Made by a program: the position numbers and the translations under genes | NCBI RefSeq assembly: GCF_016722965.1 | Contig: NZ_JAEQNB010000008.1 | Location: 62,001-126,000 of the forward strand | Direction of reading: 5' to 3' | Origin: Tumebacillus amylolyticus | GTDB lineage: Bacteria > Bacillota > Bacilli > Tumebacillales > Tumebacillaceae | DNA: 64,000 nucleotides | The notes under the pieces: model-generated | Database searches by the model: none | Told to the model about the DNA's origin: nothing | The model's input: the letters and a program-made list of their open reading frames with translations, nothing else | Part shown: piece after piece, positions 52,379 to 61,005 of the stretch | Position numbering within the stretch: position 1 is the stretch's first letter | How the letters are laid out: each line of letters starts with the position of its first letter

Positions 52379-53863
52379 TTATAGATCGGTGTCCGTTGAA
52401 GTGAACGTGTAGTCGGTAAAGTCCGGCTTGAACCACTTGATTCCGATGCTTTCCTTGCCGGTCGCATCGGCCGCATTGAACTGATAGTCCTCCGGGCGAA
52501 TCGGTTTCATGTTGACCAAGAGGTGGGTTTTCTGCGGGGTCTTCACGTAGAACGTCAAGCCGCGCACCGCATCGACGGAGAGCGGTTGCGCCCCGAAGAT
52601 CGGATCGGCAACCCCTGTGACATTCAGCCACGTCTCGCCGTCCGCGTCCGCCTGTGCGACCTGCACGTACTTGCGGGCGAGTTCGTATTTCAACAGGCGC
52701 GACGTGCGGGCGACCAGCGTTTTGCCGTCGTCTTGGTATTTGGCGAGCAAGCGCAGGGAATTCACCCCTTTTTCATCAAACGGGAATCCGATGTCGTACC
52801 CGCCGAGATGTTGGGCGAACACCGCATATTGCTGGTGCTCGACGAGCGAGTCCAAATTGCCCTGGTTGATCTGGCGGTGAATCTCGCGCGGCACCCAGTT
52901 CCAATCGATGCCGTTCGCTCCCTTGTCCTGCGTGTAGCGGTGGAAGCCCCAGACTTTCTGCCCGTCGCGCAATTTGATCTCAAACAGCGGCGAGTCCCAG
53001 CCGACTTGCGTTTCGCCGACGGAGTTCCAGACGAAGTGGACGCCGTTTTTGATCGTCAAATCGGTGTGGTAATTCGGAGACTTCGGATCGTCCCCGGACT
53101 GATACACGGAAAAACGATGCGGATCGTACGCGCCGAACGCATCGACGTTCGCTTCATTGCCGTGGTTGATCCAAACTTCGAGGTTGATGCCGTCCTTTCG
53201 GAGCGCATCCCACGCCGCCACCGCATAGTCGCGCTTGAACACGGCGTCGCTGTGGTTTTTGCGGGAGAAGTCGCCGAACGTATGCATCGAATCCAGCCAC
53301 CCGGCCTTCCAATAATGCTTGATCTCGTGGTCGAAGTGTTTCTTCGTCGGATCGGTGCCTTGGAAGTAGGTCAAGACTCCGTCCAACCCGTGATTGAGGT
53401 TGTCGGTGCGGTTGGGTTGGTTGTTCGCCATGTACATCCAGAACGAATCCCCGACATCCAAGCCCAAGCCTTGCCCGTGCGGTGTCTCTTCTTTGGTATT
53501 CAAAAAGCGGTGGTACTCGGCAAACTCATCCGGCGTCGTGTCGTCGATATCGGACGAGATCGCCACCATCGAGCGGTACGGGTACGGAAACTTGCGGAGA
53601 AACTTCGCATCGGCGGGTTGCCCCTTTTGCAACGCCGCTTTGATTCCCTCGGGAACGTCTGCCTTGGCGAGACGCTTGCGAAACAACCACGCGTCTTCGT
53701 CTTGCGGGGCGACGGCCGTCACGCTTACTTCCGCGGTCGACTTTTCTGACTGCGGGTTGTTTGACGCGGAGGTTTCGGTCACCGTCCGCCCCTCCTTGCA
53801 GCCCGAAATGGTCATCCCCAATGCCATTACGACCATCAAAAGTACCGACCCGGCTTTTTTCAT
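52379..53863 (-). CDS. Lipoprotein, possible polysaccharide-deacetylase-like fold
   Basis: A 494-residue lipoprotein: residues 1-22 are a signal peptide ending in the lipobox ISGC, followed by a Ser/Thr-rich linker. The mature domain starts near KFPYPYRSMVAISSDIDDTTPDEF; the Asp-rich strand end is like the metal site of NodB-type deacetylases, and HTFGDFS and WINHGNEAN supply His residues at later strands. The match is structural in flavour rather than clear in motif. The C-terminal ~100 residues look like a beta-sandwich. It is monocistronic, with a terminator downstream. A cell-surface role on wall or polysaccharide is inferred only. Confidence 0.7.
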   Translation of the reverse strand: MKKAGSVLLMVVMALGMTISGCKEGRTVTETSASNNPQSEKSTAEVSVTAVAPQDEDAWLFRKRLAKADVPEGIKAALQKGQPADAKFLRKFPYPYRSMVAISSDIDDTTPDEFAEYHRFLNTKEETPHGQGLGLDVGDSFWMYMANNQPNRTDNLNHGLDGVLTYFQGTDPTKKHFDHEIKHYWKAGWLDSMHTFGDFSRKNHSDAVFKRDYAVAAWDALRKDGINLEVWINHGNEANVDAFGAYDPHRFSVYQSGDDPKSPNYHTDLTIKNGVHFVWNSVGETQVGWDSPLFEIKLRDGQKVWGFHRYTQDKGANGIDWNWVPREIHRQINQGNLDSLVEHQQYAVFAQHLGGYDIGFPFDEKGVNSLRLLAKYQDDGKTLVARTSRLLKYELARKYVQVAQADADGETWLNVTGVADPIFGAQPLSVDAVRGLTFYVKTPQKTHLLVNMKPIRPEDYQFNAADATGKESIGIKWFKPDFTDYTFTSTDTDL

Positions 53864-54026
53864 CTCACTTGGTTCCCCCAGTAATGGATTTTCTTTTTTC
53901 TCTCTTTTCCTATTATAAATGCAGGACGCTTGGATGATCTAGAGTGAAAAATTTAGTGCTGACCAGTCAGACAAATAAAATTTTACATGCTATTATTAAA
54001 ATATAGACTTACCATTCAGGTTTTTC

Positions 54027-54035
54027 TGGTAAAAT
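54027..54035 (+). promoter_or_regulatory. Extended -10 promoter of the first lipase gene
   Basis: TGG-TAAAAT in an AT-rich stretch, 52 bases before the ATG; no clear -35. Confidence 0.45.
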
Positions 54036-54086
54036 AGATACATGATAGCCAAACTTCAACAAATAAATATGATGGAGGCGTTCAAC

Positions 54087-55700
54087 ATGGCGAAAAAATT
54101 CGTAAAATTGGCAACAGCGGCACTTCTCCTCGGTGCAGCCCTCAACCTCCCGCAAGCAGCACAAGCAGCAGCACCGGCACCGGCGCTGCACAACGACAAC
54201 GCGACGGCAAACTTCGGCGACTGGTACACGGGTGCAATTCCGTCGAACGTGGATTACAGCAAGCCGGTTATTCTCTTCGTACAAGGTCTGCACTCCGACT
54301 ACACCACCTGGACGGCAACCGATCCGTACTACGATGCAGCTTACAACGCGGGCTATCGCACCGCTTTCGTTCAACTTCGTGACGCAGACGGCAACGGCGG
54401 CAACCCGTGGACCAACGGTCCGGTACTCGCAGACCTGATCAAAAAAGTATCCGCCTACTACGGCGGTTCGAAAATCAACATCATCGCGCACTCCAAGGGC
54501 GGCATCGACACCCAAACCGCACTCGTTTACTACGGCGCGTATCCGTACGTAAACCTCGTTCACCAACTCTCCACCCCGAACAAAGGCTCGGAGATCGCAG
54601 ACATGGCGTACTCGACCTGGACCTCTTGGATCGCTGCGATCATGGGTCAAAAGGACGATGCCGTCTACTCGCTGCAAACCGCTTGGATGGCGAACTTCCG
54701 CGCTCAAACGGACGGTCGTTCGGAAAACAACTACACCCGTACCTACATGTCGGGCGGTACCGGCGATGACGGCTTCTTCTCTTCCACCTACTACTCCCGC
54801 GCGTTCCTGCCGGGCGAAGACGACGGCGCTGTAGCGATCTACTCCGCATTCGGTCTGCCGAACGGCTACTCCGGCTTCACCGACAACGGTTCGGAACGCC
54901 TCTCGCACACCAAGATGCACTACGCTTCCAAAACCTGGTGGCAAGTAAAGCCGCGCCTGACGACTGCATCCTTCGCAGCGATCCCGGCAGCAGGCTTGAC
55001 CGCTTCGGCGAACAAAACCGGCCTGGAAGGCGCACTCTCTCCGGTGGACGAGTTCTCCAACAACATCATGCGCGGCGGCGCAATCAACGGTTCTGCGACC
55101 GACTCCTTCCAATTAGAGAGCGGCATCAAGAGCGCGAACGTGGACATCATGACCTCGTCTGACGCAACCAACGTGAAATTGGTTTCCCCGTCCGGCAAAG
55201 TCTACACCGCAGACTCCAAAACCCAAGGCACCGATGAGACGATCATCTTCAACACCGCAGTTCACAACATCTTCTCCATCGACAAGCCGGAGAAGGGCAC
55301 CTGGACCCTGCAAGCAGAAGGCGATCTCGACGCGTACTTCATGATGGCGACGCTTGACGGCGGCTCCAAAGCGAAAGTCAACGCGAACAAAAAAGTCCTC
55401 GCCAAATCCGAGAAAAACGTTTCCTTCAACGTAACCCTCGACGGCGCGAAAGCAATCGGCAAAGTGAAAAACGCGAAAATGGTCAAAGCGAACAAGCAAG
55501 GCAAGTCCAACGTCGTTCAAGACGTAGCGCTGAACACCGACGCAGCGGGCAACGTCACCGCATCTATCGCAACCCCGACCGAAGCGGGCGTGTACAACGT
55601 CTCCATGGACGTCACCGCGGTCAACGCGAAGGGCGAAGAGTTCACCCGTTCCGTCAACTACAACTTCGCAGTGCTCGACGACAAAAACCAACTCAACTAA
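54087..55700 (+). CDS. Secreted lipase/esterase (paralogue 1)
   Basis: A 537-residue exported alpha/beta-hydrolase. The signal peptide covers residues 1-27 (AKKFVKLATAALLLGAALNL...AQA). The hydrolase core has ILFVQGLHSDYTTW (oxyanion loop) and nucleophile Ser136 in IIAHSKGGIDTQTA. The C-terminal half is beta-rich, with a distal Ig-like domain ending GEEFTRSVNYNFAVLDD. ATG 54087 has GGAGG 8 bases upstream; a longer frame from 54042 lacks a site. The next gene is a close paralogue with the nucleophile at the same residue number, so the pair arose by tandem duplication. Each has its own promoter and terminator. Confidence 0.9.
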   Translation: MAKKFVKLATAALLLGAALNLPQAAQAAAPAPALHNDNATANFGDWYTGAIPSNVDYSKPVILFVQGLHSDYTTWTATDPYYDAAYNAGYRTAFVQLRDADGNGGNPWTNGPVLADLIKKVSAYYGGSKINIIAHSKGGIDTQTALVYYGAYPYVNLVHQLSTPNKGSEIADMAYSTWTSWIAAIMGQKDDAVYSLQTAWMANFRAQTDGRSENNYTRTYMSGGTGDDGFFSSTYYSRAFLPGEDDGAVAIYSAFGLPNGYSGFTDNGSERLSHTKMHYASKTWWQVKPRLTTASFAAIPAAGLTASANKTGLEGALSPVDEFSNNIMRGGAINGSATDSFQLESGIKSANVDIMTSSDATNVKLVSPSGKVYTADSKTQGTDETIIFNTAVHNIFSIDKPEKGTWTLQAEGDLDAYFMMATLDGGSKAKVNANKKVLAKSEKNVSFNVTLDGAKAIGKVKNAKMVKANKQGKSNVVQDVALNTDAAGNVTASIATPTEAGVYNVSMDVTAVNAKGEEFTRSVNYNFAVLDDKNQLN

Positions 55701-55719
55701 TCTGCGAGAACTGCTCACG

Positions 55720-55758
55720 AAAAAACACCCTCGGCCTTCCGGTCAGGGTGTTTTTTTT
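55720..55758 (+). terminator. Terminator of lipase paralogue 1
   Basis: Stem AAAAACACCCT/AGGGTGTTTTT with T-run. Confidence 0.85.
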
Positions 55759-55806
55759 CGTTCCGTGTACAGGGATTTACTCATAAAAATATTTGTAAAG
55801 ATTTCA

Positions 55807-55834
55807 TTTACATACGAGAAAAAGGTGGTACATT
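55807..55834 (+). promoter_or_regulatory. Candidate promoter of lipase paralogue 2
   Basis: TTTACA (55807-55812), 16-base spacer, TGG-TACATT (-10 at 55829-55834 with TG extension). Confidence 0.5.
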
Positions 55835-55884
55835 GTAAGTGTAACGAAAAATGCATGAGTAATTTTAAAAGGGAGGTAACATCT

Positions 55885-57507
55885 GTGAAACGGTATTTCT
55901 TGAAACTGGCGGCCTCGGCTGCACTTCTCGGAGCTTTGGTCATCCCGCAAGCTGCGTTTGCAGCGGCTCCGGCTCCCTCACTTCATGATGACAATCCCTC
56001 GGGCAAGTTTGGAGATTGGTACACGGGGGCAGTGCCTGCGAATGCGGACACCTCCAAGCCTGTCATTTTGTTTGTACAAGGGTTGCACTCCGATTATACG
56101 ACTTGGTACAACTCCGGAGACGATTATTATGACGCAGCGTTTAACGCGGGCTATCGCACCGCTTTTGTACAATTAAAAGACGCAGACGGCGGCGGCGGCG
56201 ACATGTGGACGAACGGCTCCGCGCTCGCCGATGTCATTCGCAAAGTCTCCGCGTATTACGGCGGAGCGAAAATCAACATCATCGCCCACTCCAAGGGCGG
56301 GATCGACACGCAGACCGCGTTGGATTATTACGGTGCCTATCCGTACGTCAACGTGGTTCACCAGCTCTCGACCCCGAACCGAGGCTCTGAACTCGCCGAC
56401 CTCTCCTACGGCTCGTGGACGTGGTGGCTCGGTTGGATCATGGGCCAACAGGACGATGCGGTCTATTCCTTGCAGACTTCCTATATGAGCAACTTCCGCT
56501 CGTGGACGGACGGTTTGACGGAAAACAACTACACGCGGACCTACATGTCCAACGGAACGGGCGATGACGGCTGGTTCTCGGCGTACTGGTACGCACATGC
56601 CGTACTGCCGGGCAGCGACGACGGGGCGGTGGCGCAATACTCCGCACTGGGGCTCCCGAACGGCATCTACAGCTTCACCGACAACGGCTCGGAAAAATTG
56701 TCGCACACCGCCATGCGCTATGCGTCCAAAACGTGGTGGCAAGTGCGTCCGAAGTTGACCTCGACGACCTTCGCAGCGCTGCCGACCCCGTCGTTGTCCG
56801 CTTCGGCGAACAAAACCCAATTGGAGGGCGGCTCCATCGTCATCCCGCCGGAATATTCGTCGAATCTCATGCTCGGAGGCACGATCAACGGTCTCACGTC
56901 GAATACGTTCTCGCTTGAATCCGGCTTGAACTCGACGACGGTTGACGTCATGACGGCGTCCTCCGCCACCGATGTGGAACTGGTCGCACCGTCGGGCAAC
57001 GTGTACAAGCCGTCCAAAGCCCAGTCTGTGGGCGAAACGGCAATGATGTTCGACAAAGCTTCTCACAACGTCTTCAACATCTCCAAACCGGAGAAAGGCA
57101 CGTGGACGATGCGCGCTGCGGGCACCGACGACGCCTACTTCCTGCTCGCCCAACTGGACGGAGGGCCGCAAGCGAAAGTCACGACCAAGAAAAAACAACT
57201 CAACGCGAAAAAAGACCTCACCACCTCGTTCACCCTGAACCTTGAGGGAGGCAAAGGCAAGACCCTGGTCACCAACGGAAAACTCGTCGCCGCGAAAAAA
57301 CAGGGCGGGCACAACTCCATCCTCAGCAACGTCGAAATCAAGCAAGACGCGTCGGGCGCGTACAACGCGGTCTTTGCCACACCGACAACGCCCGGCGTGT
57401 ACAACGTCTCCTTCGATGTCACCGGAGTCAAGGACAACGGCGAAGAGTTCACACGTTCCGTGAACTACAACTTCGCCGTGACGGACGAAAGCGGCTCTGT
57501 GAAATAA
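55885..57507 (+). CDS. Secreted lipase/esterase (paralogue 2)
   Basis: A 540-residue paralogue of the preceding lipase with the same plan: signal peptide (1-26, ending AAFA), ILFVQGLHSDYTTW, Ser136 in IIAHSKGGIDTQTA, a shared LSTPN-x-GSE-x-AD segment, and the C-terminal Ig-like end GEEFTRSVNYNFAV. Start is GTG 55885 with AAAGGGAGG 8 bases upstream; the frame runs back to 55765 but without a ribosome site. Divergence between the copies lies mostly in the C-terminal beta region and the region around residues 90-110. Substrate unknown; the family includes lipases acting on triacylglycerols. Confidence 0.9.
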   Translation: MKRYFLKLAASAALLGALVIPQAAFAAAPAPSLHDDNPSGKFGDWYTGAVPANADTSKPVILFVQGLHSDYTTWYNSGDDYYDAAFNAGYRTAFVQLKDADGGGGDMWTNGSALADVIRKVSAYYGGAKINIIAHSKGGIDTQTALDYYGAYPYVNVVHQLSTPNRGSELADLSYGSWTWWLGWIMGQQDDAVYSLQTSYMSNFRSWTDGLTENNYTRTYMSNGTGDDGWFSAYWYAHAVLPGSDDGAVAQYSALGLPNGIYSFTDNGSEKLSHTAMRYASKTWWQVRPKLTSTTFAALPTPSLSASANKTQLEGGSIVIPPEYSSNLMLGGTINGLTSNTFSLESGLNSTTVDVMTASSATDVELVAPSGNVYKPSKAQSVGETAMMFDKASHNVFNISKPEKGTWTMRAAGTDDAYFLLAQLDGGPQAKVTTKKKQLNAKKDLTTSFTLNLEGGKGKTLVTNGKLVAAKKQGGHNSILSNVEIKQDASGAYNAVFATPTTPGVYNVSFDVTGVKDNGEEFTRSVNYNFAVTDESGSVK

Positions 57508-57524
57508 GCTTGGAAGGCAGACGA

Positions 57525-57561
57525 AAGAGCCCGGTCTCGGAGGAGAACGGGCTCTTTTTTT
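57525..57561 (+). terminator. Terminator of lipase paralogue 2
   Basis: Stem AGAGCCCG/CGGGCTCT with a T-run. Confidence 0.78.
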
Positions 57562-57616
57562 GAATCCCAAGCGGGGTTTTCGGCAAGGCTAGGAGGTAAG
57601 ACAAGAAAGAACGCAT

Positions 57617-57644
57617 TTGCTAGTGGACTCATATCCTATATAAT
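57617..57644 (+). promoter_or_regulatory. Candidate sigma-A promoter of the DHH gene
   Basis: TTGCTA (57617-57622), 16-base spacer, perfect TATAAT (57639-57644), 58 bases before the start codon. Confidence 0.52.
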
Positions 57645-57702
57645 AAGACATTATAAACTACCGGATTCGGCATTTGAACGTATAGGATGGTGCAACGGTT
57701 TC

Positions 57703-58638
57703 ATGAAGTTTTCTGAGACGATCGCGAAAATAAAGGGTGAGCACACGCTGGTGCTCTGTCATGATCAAGCGGATAGCGATGCGATCGGAGCGGCGTATGC
57801 GCTCGCCCAGTACATCGGGGGAGACGTCGGCGTTCCGAAGGCGGTGGCCACCCATACCCATCGGTTGATCGAAGAGTTGGAAGTTCGCGTGATCATCGCG
57901 CCGGACACCGCTTCGTATCAGCATGTCGTGGTCGTGGATGCGGCTTCACCGATTCAGTTGCGAGAATCGCTTCCGACGAAGTTTTGGTTTGTCGACCATC
58001 ACCCGGAGAACGACTTGCAGCACTTGGCACTCGGCGGGCTCTACGACCCCGTTTCTTCGACCTGCCAGTTGGTCTACCGGTTGTTGAAAGAATTGAATGT
58101 GGAGATCGACCGCAAGACCGGGATTGCGCTGGCGGCGGGGATCATGACCGATACGATCAACTTCCACAAGGGAGATGCAGAAGCGTTCCGCTCCTTTGGG
58201 GAAATTCTCGAACGCACGGGGCTTACGTACGAAGCGATTCAGCGGCTCTACATGTCGGATGAGCGCAAAGACCGCGGAGCGATCTGCCAAGCGGCGATCG
58301 GGGCGGAGCAGTACGAGTTCGGCGGCTACCATGTGTTGGTGGCGACGATCTGCGAGAACATCCCGACGTTTGCGGCCCGGGCGCTGTTTGACTTGGGGGC
58401 GGACGTTTCGGTGGTCGGCTACACGCGCGGGGAGGAAGTCGAGATCCGCATGTACATCCGCCAAGAGCTCTCTGCCAACCACAAACTCGACGCGGCAGAA
58501 GTATTCCGCAACGTGCCGGGGATGGAGAAGGGCAGTGCTTGGGGCTATTCGCTGTTCGCCGGCTACCGGGCCAAGGGCGATCTCAAGACCCTGCTGGGCA
58601 ACATCGTCAAGGCATTTGAAGCAAGACTGCGCGCCTAA
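57703..58638 (+). CDS. DHH-family phosphoesterase
   Basis: A 311-residue DHH/DHHA1 phosphoesterase, a superfamily that includes nanoRNases, pAp phosphatases and cyclic-dinucleotide hydrolases. Metal motifs are CHDQADSDAIGAAYAL (motif I), VVVDAAS (II) and FVDHHPEND (III, the DHH). The DHHA1 part contains LGADVSVVGYTRGEEVEIRMYIRQ. The usual RSxGxxN is not obvious, and the Gly-rich GGGH motif of nanoRNase A is not seen, so the substrate is open. GGATGG lies upstream of the ATG. A role in cyclic di-AMP or cyclic di-GMP breakdown is conceivable but unsupported. Confidence 0.85.
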   Translation: MKFSETIAKIKGEHTLVLCHDQADSDAIGAAYALAQYIGGDVGVPKAVATHTHRLIEELEVRVIIAPDTASYQHVVVVDAASPIQLRESLPTKFWFVDHHPENDLQHLALGGLYDPVSSTCQLVYRLLKELNVEIDRKTGIALAAGIMTDTINFHKGDAEAFRSFGEILERTGLTYEAIQRLYMSDERKDRGAICQAAIGAEQYEFGGYHVLVATICENIPTFAARALFDLGADVSVVGYTRGEEVEIRMYIRQELSANHKLDAAEVFRNVPGMEKGSAWGYSLFAGYRAKGDLKTLLGNIVKAFEARLRA

Positions 58639-58640
58639 CG

Positions 58641-58683
58641 AAAAAGAAAACCGACCGAGCCCCGGCTCAGTCGGTTTTTTTTT
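58641..58683. terminator. Bidirectional terminator
   Basis: Stem AAAACCGACCGAGCC/GGCTCAGTCGGTTTT between convergent genes; it overlaps the 3' end of the minus-strand gene. Confidence 0.8.
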
Positions 58684-59467
58684 GCAACGACTCGGCGAAT
58701 TTGGCGAGCAGGTCGAATCTTCGCTCCGAATCGTAGCCGTCGAACACGAGCCCGCGGAACTCGCGGGACAGCGGTTTGCCCTCCACCAAACAGAGCGCTT
58801 CCAACAAATCTCCGATGATCGTCTCGCGGATGCGTTCCGAATGCGTCGGGCCTTTGTGGGCGGAACCGAGCCTTGCGTTCGGGATGTGGGCGAGCGTATC
58901 GACGTGAAATCCCCGCTTGGCCGCATACGCGAGCAGGAGCGGGGGTTTGCCCAGATAGGCCAGCGGAATTTCACGAAGCAGTCGGCGGGAAACCAGATGC
59001 GGGCCGTGAGCGGGGTTGGAGAGACCGAGGCGGGCTGCGAGGCCCAGCTTATGGTTTACGTCGTAGCGCAACCGAATCAGCGTATCACGGGCGCTCACGG
59101 CGTCGTGTGCGGTTCCATACGTGTCGGTCAGCGCGAGGTCGACTGCAAATCGCGAGGCGGACTTCACCAAGTTGCCCAGCTCATCGCGATGATGTCCAAT
59201 CAAATCGCCGTCGTAAAACAACACAGACTCGGCACCGCGGCTGTACGCATAGGCGGCTCCAATCGCGCGGGGGATGTCGACGCCAAGTGCGTCGCGAAAG
59301 GTGAGCAGAGTCAGATCGCCCTCTTGCATTTGCGAAACGACCTCTCTCGTGCCGTCGTGACATCCGTTGACCACCACGACGATTTTGGGTACCCCGGCGA
59401 GGCGCACGTTGCGGATGGCAGACGCGATGCGGGACGCTTCATTGCGGGCCGGGATCACGGCAAACAC
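58667..59467 (-). CDS. Family 2 glycosyltransferase
   Basis: A 266-residue soluble GT-A enzyme: VIPARNEASRI at the N terminus, VVVNGCHDGT and the metal-binding LFYDGDLIG. No membrane span is seen. The closest visual resemblance is to small, non-processive nucleotide-sugar transferases. The GTG start at 59467 has a strong GGAGGTGAT 5 bases upstream. It is divergent from yabG; the ~95-base gap holds the yabG sporulation promoter. Acceptor and sugar unknown; position next to yabG hints at a spore or cell-surface role, nothing more. Confidence 0.82.
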   Translation of the reverse strand: MFAVIPARNEASRIASAIRNVRLAGVPKIVVVVNGCHDGTREVVSQMQEGDLTLLTFRDALGVDIPRAIGAAYAYSRGAESVLFYDGDLIGHHRDELGNLVKSASRFAVDLALTDTYGTAHDAVSARDTLIRLRYDVNHKLGLAARLGLSNPAHGPHLVSRRLLREIPLAYLGKPPLLLAYAAKRGFHVDTLAHIPNARLGSAHKGPTHSERIRETIIGDLLEALCLVEGKPLSREFRGLVFDGYDSERRFDLLAKFAESLQKKTD

Positions 59468-59507
59468 GAGACATCACCTCCTCTTTCCTCCAAGATATGC
59501 GGCATGT

Positions 59508-59536
59508 GACCATCTCGCGCGAGGTGTCATACAATA
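59508..59536 (+). promoter_or_regulatory. Sigma-K-type promoter of yabG
   Basis: GACC (59508-59511) and CATACAATA (59528-59536) are 16 bases apart and match the mother-cell sigma-K pattern (mACm ... CATAnnnTA). yabG is a sigma-K gene in B. subtilis, so the site and the gene agree. Confidence 0.7.
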
Positions 59537-59562
59537 TCACGCACAAAAGAGGAGGGAGTCGG

Positions 59563-60423
59563 ATGTGGAAGGTCGGGGAGCTGGTCTCCCGCAAGTCGTA
59601 CGGAAAAGACATCTGTTTTCACATCGTAGAAATCGACCGCAGCCAAAATCTCGCGGTCCTAAAAGGCATGGAGGTCCGCCTGCTCGCCGATGCACCGCTG
59701 ACAGACCTCGAGCGCGTGACCGACAACGAGCTGCGCGACTATACCGCTGGCTACCGTCGCGAAGAAGACGACGCCCTGCGCCTCATTCGCATGCGTCGAC
59801 TGATCGAGGAAGAAAAACGCTCGCTGCGCTCCGACGCGAAATTTCGAGCGAGTCATGATTTTTTTGAAAAACCGGGGCGGGTTCTGCACTTGGACGGGGA
59901 CGGGTCGTACCTGGAAAAGTGCTTGCTCTTCTACGAAGAACTGCGCATCCCGGCCATCGGCCACCACGTCGCGGAAGCCCGCATGGCAGAAGTGTTGCCG
60001 CACTTCCTGCACCAATACCACCCGGACATCTTGGTCCTGACCGGCCATGACGGCCTCTTGCGCAAAGGTCAAGACCTCTCCAACGTCTACAACTACCGAA
60101 ACTCGGAAAACTTTATAAAAGCGGTCAAAGCCGCCCGCAAGTACGAGCGCAGTTTCGACGACCTGATCATCTTCGCCGGCGCCTGCCAATCGCACTATGA
60201 AGCGCTGCTCGATTCCGGTGCCAATTTCGCTTCGTCGCCGCACCGCATCTTGATCCACGCGCTCGACCCCGTGTTCATCGCCGAAAAAATCGCCTACACG
60301 CCGATTAACCAAACGGTGAACATCTTCGACGTCGTCAAAGCGACCATCACCGGCACAGACGGCCTCGGAGGGCTTGAAACAAGGGGAAAATACCGCATCG
60401 GACTGCCCCGATCGCCTTATTAA
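59563..60423 (+). CDS. yabG: Sporulation-specific protease YabG
   Basis: A 286-residue protease of the YabG family, made in the mother cell, which trims spore coat proteins before transglutaminase cross-linking. The N-terminal KVGELVSRKSYGKDICFHI is SH3-like; the core has IPAIGHHVAEARMAEVLP, PDILVLTGHDGLLRKG, NYRNSENFIKAVKAAR and FAGACQSHYEALL, quoted in part. ATG 59563 has GAGGAGG 7 bases upstream; a longer frame would begin inside the promoter. The sigma-K site lies 27 bases before the start codon. Confidence 0.95.
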   Translation: MWKVGELVSRKSYGKDICFHIVEIDRSQNLAVLKGMEVRLLADAPLTDLERVTDNELRDYTAGYRREEDDALRLIRMRRLIEEEKRSLRSDAKFRASHDFFEKPGRVLHLDGDGSYLEKCLLFYEELRIPAIGHHVAEARMAEVLPHFLHQYHPDILVLTGHDGLLRKGQDLSNVYNYRNSENFIKAVKAARKYERSFDDLIIFAGACQSHYEALLDSGANFASSPHRILIHALDPVFIAEKIAYTPINQTVNIFDVVKATITGTDGLGGLETRGKYRIGLPRSPY

Positions 60424-60516
60424 TCCATAAGGTAAAATGAAGCGTATTATGGAGCTTGAGCGAAGATTCTGACTTCGTAATCCATATTAATGGCCAAAAG
60501 AGGCAAATAAAGCCCA

Positions 60517-60546
60517 TTGACAGTATTTTCGGGACACTGATATAAT
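60517..60546 (+). promoter_or_regulatory. veg promoter, upstream copy
   Basis: Perfect TTGACA (60517-60522) and perfect TATAAT (60541-60546), 18-base spacer. The ~90 bases between yabG and this site are AT-rich without a gene. Confidence 0.75.
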
Positions 60547-60558
60547 AATTAACCTCAT

Positions 60559-60587
60559 TTGACAAAGTTCGTCATTCGTGCTACACT
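60559..60587 (+). promoter_or_regulatory. veg promoter, downstream copy
   Basis: Perfect TTGACA (60559-60564), 17-base spacer, TACACT (60582-60587), 25 bases before the ATG. Together with the upstream copy it forms a tandem strong promoter, as expected for veg. Confidence 0.7.
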
Positions 60588-60611
60588 CAGTGTTGGAAAG
60601 AGGTGGTGTCG

Positions 60612-60896
60612 ATGACAGCGAAAAACGCACTGAACGAAATCAAACGCAACCTGGATCGCCACGTTGGTGAGAAAATTTTGTTGAGAGCAAACGGTGGACG
60701 CCGAAAGACCATCGAGCGCACTGGCGTTCTCGAAGAGACATACCCTTCTGTATTTGTGATCAAGCTGGACCAGGAGAACTCCTTCAAGCGCGTCTCCTAC
60801 AGCTACGCAGACATCCTCACCGAGACGGTCGAACTGATGGTCTGCAAGGACGAGGGTCAAGTACGTGTAACCCTCTCGCAAGGGCACGATGCATAA
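60612..60896 (+). CDS. veg: Veg protein
   Basis: A 94-residue Veg-family protein. In B. subtilis Veg is abundant in vegetative cells and stimulates biofilm-matrix genes by antagonising SinR. Family segments are [45 protein letters not shown] (in part) and [19 protein letters not shown] 60612 has AAAGAGGTG upstream; GTG 60603 overlaps that site. Preceded by two tandem sigma-A promoters and followed by a terminator. The sspF gene that follows in B. subtilis is not here. Confidence 0.94.
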   Translation: MTAKNALNEIKRNLDRHVGEKILLRANGGRRKTIERTGVLEETYPSVFVIKLDQENSFKRVSYSYADILTETVELMVCKDEGQVRVTLSQGHDA

Positions 60897-60904
60897 ATGA
60901 ACCA

Positions 60905-60950
60905 CGAAAAACTTCTCCGTGCGCCGAGCGTGTGGTAGAAGTTTTTTTCG
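60905..60950 (+). terminator. Terminator of veg
   Basis: Stem AAAAACTTCTCC/GGTAGAAGTTTTT with a T-run. Confidence 0.72.
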
Positions 60951-60968
60951 TGAGTCGATACAAACCAA

Positions 60969-61005
60969 ACCACCTAGGCTACGGCGCTAGGTGGTTTTCT
61001 TTTTG
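60969..61005 (+). terminator. Second hairpin, T-tailed on the plus strand
   Basis: Perfect stem ACCACCTAG/CTAGGTGGT with T-rich tail on the plus strand; it overlaps the 3' end of the minus-strand regulator gene, whose stop codon lies in the loop. Confidence 0.5.
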
